From the NCBI GenBank assembly GCA_903906615.1, contig CAIVKT010000152.1, positions 1 to 7,423 of the forward strand: a DNA stretch of 7,423 nucleotides. Direction: 5' to 3'. The position numbers and the translations under genes are program-made. The notes below the pieces were generated by a model that was not told where the DNA came from, did not search any database, and worked only from the letters and a program-made list of their open reading frames with translations. Positions 4,932 to 7,423 of the stretch are shown here, one piece after another. This stretch comes from an uncultured Bacteroidota bacterium (GTDB lineage Bacteria; Bacteroidota; Bacteroidia; Chitinophagales; Chitinophagaceae). Position 1 is the first letter of the stretch; every line of letters starts with the position of its first letter.

Positions 4932-6449
4932 TTGAAAAAAATCTTACCCATATTGCTGTTAGTCAGCTATGCTTGCACAGCACAAAATTATGAGTGCTTG
5001 CAAACTAGCGGGAAACATTATTTCATTAATGCGAACGGTTATTTGAGGGGCATACGAATTGACTCAGTAAAGACCCTTGGAACATCAATATTATATTATC
5101 CCTTTCACACACCGCGAGGTGCGACAACAGGAATGATGTCATTACTTGATTCAACCGGCGGCAGTTGGTTAGGCAAACAGGTAAAAAAAACGAGTGATGG
5201 AACATATATTTTCGATAGCTACTGGAACGATTCGGTGGTAATAAAAACTCAATCTCATGTGGGAGATTCGTGGACGTTCTATTCGGACACAAGTGAGTTG
5301 TATTATAAGGCTACAACGATAGCTATAGATACGATGAGCCTATCAGGCACTATAGATTCTATTAAGAAAATCTTGATCACAGCTCGAAATATGGCCGGCA
5401 TTGTCACAACAGATCCATTGGACAGTATAGTGATCATTTTAAGTAAAAACAATGGTTTTGTTCAGGTATTTGATCTATATACTTTCCCATATCATTTACC
5501 GGGCAGTTTTTATACAACCGGATTAGATTATTATTTGGACATTGTCAATTCAAATGCCCAATATCCCATTCAAACATACCATTACATTACAAGTAGCCCA
5601 ATTGCTGTTAACACAATATTTGTATCAACTTCCTTCTCTTCGCCCACAGTTCGGCAATTAACTCAATGGCATCTAGGAGATGTTTATGAATTCAGTAAAT
5701 GTGAATGGCATATGGATGCCCCCATACCTGTTTGCGACCCTGTTCAGGAATATGATATGGATACTATAATATCATCATCAAGTAGTTCGGATTTTGATTT
5801 TTCGGGTTGGAAATGCGACCTGCATTATGCATATCCTGTTTTCAATAATCCATACTACGTAAGCAATTATAACAGTGGCACTTTTAGTTTTAGTGCCTCA
5901 AATGTTATTGACACTACATTTATGCCTGAAGAAATGGGACAATCCAATTTCTTTTACTACATGCCCAACGATAGTAGCTATAATAAAGTGGGGCCGCTAT
6001 TCGCTATTTCAAATAATTATTTGTCCGGAGCAACTTTGGGCTTCCCTATCGGTCCTGGTGCTGTTGTCAAAATATACAAGTTCCCATTTGGATTACTTCA
6101 CTCTTATGATGCTTTTGAAAATACACCATATTCAGTAGATGACCAGACCTTGATCTACTATAACAAGTCAGGCGATATTTTCGGCTCTTATGTTTCTCCT
6201 TTATCGGTCGACCTTCTTAAAAAAAATAGCACTGGAATCGACCTCTATCCTAATCCGGTAGTCGAAGTATTAAATATCTCTGCGCCAGACGAAATATCCC
6301 GTGTGGTAATTTCAAATTTACATGGGCAAGTTCTTTACAATGGCGCTTATCAATCTAAATCTGTTCAGATAGACCTAACCCAATTCACCCCTGGCATGTA
6401 CCTGGTAAAAATCAATGGGATAATTGTCAGGAAATTTATTAAACGATAG
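4932..6449 (+). CDS. Secreted protein of unknown function with a T9SS sorting domain
   Basis: I chose the TTG at 4932 (505 residues) because it gives a clean signal peptide, MKKILPILLLVSYACTAQ, probably cut before Q18. An in-frame TTG at 4914 would add six hydrophobic residues and lies upstream of the predicted transcript start. The last 73 residues form a type A sorting domain: GIDLYPNPV at 435-443, a VVISNLHGQVLY strand pair, then FTPGMYLVKI and a basic end KFIKR. The protein should therefore be exported by Sec and carried across the outer membrane by the type IX system, with the tail cut off or linked to the surface. The 415-residue body has no fold I recognise. It is rich in Ser, Thr, Tyr and Asp, has a six-Ser run (codons near 5770), and contains Trp and Cys in the SKCEWHM and GWKCDLHY segments. 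Base composition is AT-richer than all flanking genes. It stands alone between a terminator and the accD promoter. Confidence 0.85.
   Translation: MKKILPILLLVSYACTAQNYECLQTSGKHYFINANGYLRGIRIDSVKTLGTSILYYPFHTPRGATTGMMSLLDSTGGSWLGKQVKKTSDGTYIFDSYWNDSVVIKTQSHVGDSWTFYSDTSELYYKATTIAIDTMSLSGTIDSIKKILITARNMAGIVTTDPLDSIVIILSKNNGFVQVFDLYTFPYHLPGSFYTTGLDYYLDIVNSNAQYPIQTYHYITSSPIAVNTIFVSTSFSSPTVRQLTQWHLGDVYEFSKCEWHMDAPIPVCDPVQEYDMDTIISSSSSSDFDFSGWKCDLHYAYPVFNNPYYVSNYNSGTFSFSASNVIDTTFMPEEMGQSNFFYYMPNDSSYNKVGPLFAISNNYLSGATLGFPIGPGAVVKIYKFPFGLLHSYDAFENTPYSVDDQTLIYYNKSGDIFGSYVSPLSVDLLKKNSTGIDLYPNPVVEVLNISAPDEISRVVISNLHGQVLYNGAYQSKSVQIDLTQFTPGMYLVKINGIIVRKFIKR
6228..6446 (+). other. T9SS type A sorting domain coding region
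   Basis: This encodes the last 73 residues of the cargo protein. The YPNP motif, the hydrophobic strand VVISNLHGQVLY, the TPGMYLVKI strand and the Arg/Lys-rich last residues are the hallmarks of the Por secretion tail. It also indicates that the host genome carries type IX secretion genes elsewhere. Confidence 0.88.
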
Positions 6450-6517
6450 ACATAGTGTTTAAAGGCATACATTTTTCATTAGCTCATATCAAGCTATTAA
6501 CTTACCAACCTTAACCG

Positions 6518-6525
6518 TATCTTTG
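6518..6525 (+). promoter_or_regulatory. Predicted -7 box of the accD promoter
   Basis: TATCTTTG is a full match to TAnnTTTG. It puts the transcript start near 6532, about 16 bases before the ATG at 6548. A -33 TTTG is not evident in the preceding 25 bases. It lies 68 bases after the cargo stop codon, so accD is probably transcribed on its own. Confidence 0.6.
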
Positions 6526-6547
6526 CCCATTCTAAATAAAACTTAGT

Positions 6548-7417
6548 ATGTCATCAACCTGGTTTCGCCGTAATAAGAAAGGGATACTGACCAGTACCGA
6601 AGAGAAGAAGGAAACACCGGACGGACTGTGGCACAAATGCCCCGAATGCAAGGCTACTACTACTGTAAAAGACCTGCATGACAATCTATACATTTGCCAC
6701 CAATGCAATTACCACAACCGCATTAACTCAAAGGAATATTTCGAGATACTTTTTGATAACAACGAATACGAATTGCTGTTTGAGAACATAGTACCTAAGG
6801 ATATGCTGGGCTTTGTAGACATGAAGCCTTATGGCGCACGCCTGGTAGAAGCACAAAAAACCACCGGCCTCAAAGATGCCATGACCGTAGGCGCCGGCGA
6901 AATGAATGGCCAGGGCTTTGTAATAGCCTGTATGAACTTCAATTTCATTGGCGGGTCTATGGGCTCGGTGGTGGGCGAGAAGATAAGCCGCGCTATAGAT
7001 TACAGTATAAAGCACAAGTTGCCGCTCATGGTCATTTCCAAGTCGGGCGGTGCACGTATGATGGAGAGCGCTTTCTCACTGATGCAGATGGCCAAGACAT
7101 CTGCCAAGCTCACGCAACTGGCCAAGGCACAGCTACCCTACATATCCCTGATGACCGATCCTACCACGGGCGGTGTTACGGCATCGTACGCTATGCTGGG
7201 CGATATCAACATTGCCGAGCCTAAGGCGCTCATCTGCTTTGCAGGGCCACGCGTAATAAAGGAAACCATAAAGAAAGACCTGCCTGAAGGTTTTCAGCGC
7301 TCCGAGTTTCTGCTGGACCACGGCTTCCTTGATTTCATAGTAGACCGCAAAACGCTGAAGCATAAACTGTCGCAGGTATTGGAGTGGTATATGAAACCAA
7401 ATGTCTCAATGGCGTAA
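6548..7417 (+). CDS. accD: Acetyl-CoA carboxylase carboxyltransferase subunit beta
   Basis: The 289-residue protein is full-length for the family. Paired with AccA, it transfers the carboxyl group from carboxybiotin on the biotin carrier protein to acetyl-CoA, making malonyl-CoA, the committed step of fatty acid synthesis in the cytoplasm. The N-terminal zinc ribbon is intact, with Cys31-x2-Cys34 and Cys50-x2-Cys53. The carboxyltransferase (crotonase-like) core follows, with [15 protein letters not shown] (135-149), [11 protein letters not shown] (164-174) and [16 protein letters not shown] (204-219), and then GPRVIKETI and the LPEGFQ(R/K)SEFLL motif typical of AccD. The ATG at 6548 gives the usual [13 protein letters not shown] opening and lies close behind a -7 box. 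accA is not in the window, which is normal because the two are often unlinked. Nothing in it looks altered. Confidence 0.97.
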   Translation: MSSTWFRRNKKGILTSTEEKKETPDGLWHKCPECKATTTVKDLHDNLYICHQCNYHNRINSKEYFEILFDNNEYELLFENIVPKDMLGFVDMKPYGARLVEAQKTTGLKDAMTVGAGEMNGQGFVIACMNFNFIGGSMGSVVGEKISRAIDYSIKHKLPLMVISKSGGARMMESAFSLMQMAKTSAKLTQLAKAQLPYISLMTDPTTGGVTASYAMLGDINIAEPKALICFAGPRVIKETIKKDLPEGFQRSEFLLDHGFLDFIVDRKTLKHKLSQVLEWYMKPNVSMA

Positions 7418-7423
7418 TGGCTC

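Noticed and set aside
4946..4985. Lipoprotein signal for the cargo protein (Cys15 in the leader)
   Set aside because: The residues before the Cys (SYA) do not fit the lipobox, while CTA before Gln fits ordinary signal peptidase. The T9SS tail also makes a lipoprotein unlikely.
6480..6496. Inverted repeat TAGCT-N7-AGCTA after the cargo gene as a terminator
   Set aside because: The stem has only 5 bp, and no T run follows. A terminator for the cargo gene is not evident in 6450-6517.

Overview
The window looks like chromosomal DNA from a member of the Bacteroidota, probably near the Chitinophagales. The support is a C-terminal type IX secretion (T9SS) sorting domain, promoters of the Bacteroidota -7 type (TAnnTTTG), the absence of Shine-Dalgarno sequences before the starts, and proteins resembling Bacteroidota versions of Kup, AccD and the SRPBCC families. 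This placement rests on reading motifs, not on a database search.

Layout. (1) Positions 1-1552, minus strand: a Kup-family potassium transporter whose C-terminus lies beyond the left edge. It is open for 517 codons and appears to start with TTG. (2) Positions 1553-1735: a divergent intergenic region with a good promoter for kup and a weaker one for the next gene. (3) Positions 1736-2278, plus strand: a membrane-anchored SRPBCC (START-like) protein, closed by a strong hairpin terminator. (4) Positions 2413-4831, plus strand: a compact five-gene operon encoding an ArsR-family repressor, a two-domain SRPBCC/AHSA1 protein, a DoxX-like membrane protein, a 72-residue HMA-like protein without the metal-binding CxxC, and a single-domain SRPBCC/AHSA1 protein, followed by a hairpin terminator. 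Its promoter carries two identical 19-bp operator-like repeats, one between the -33 and -7 boxes and one over the predicted transcription start. (5) Positions 4932-6449, plus strand: a secreted T9SS cargo protein of unknown function, visibly AT-richer than its neighbours. (6) Positions 6548-7417, plus strand: complete accD, the acetyl-CoA carboxylase beta subunit, with its own promoter.

How it works together. The operon in (4) is the most interesting part. It has the shape of a self-repressed regulon: the repressor gene comes first, paired operators overlap its promoter, and the proteins behind it have hydrophobic-ligand-binding folds or are membrane-embedded. I infer a response to a small hydrophobic or membrane-active molecule, but no ligand can be read from the sequence. 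Kup and AccD are housekeeping genes, and the T9SS cargo appears independent. I see no mobile element, CRISPR array, tRNA or rRNA. There is no gene-free stretch longer than about 185 bases.
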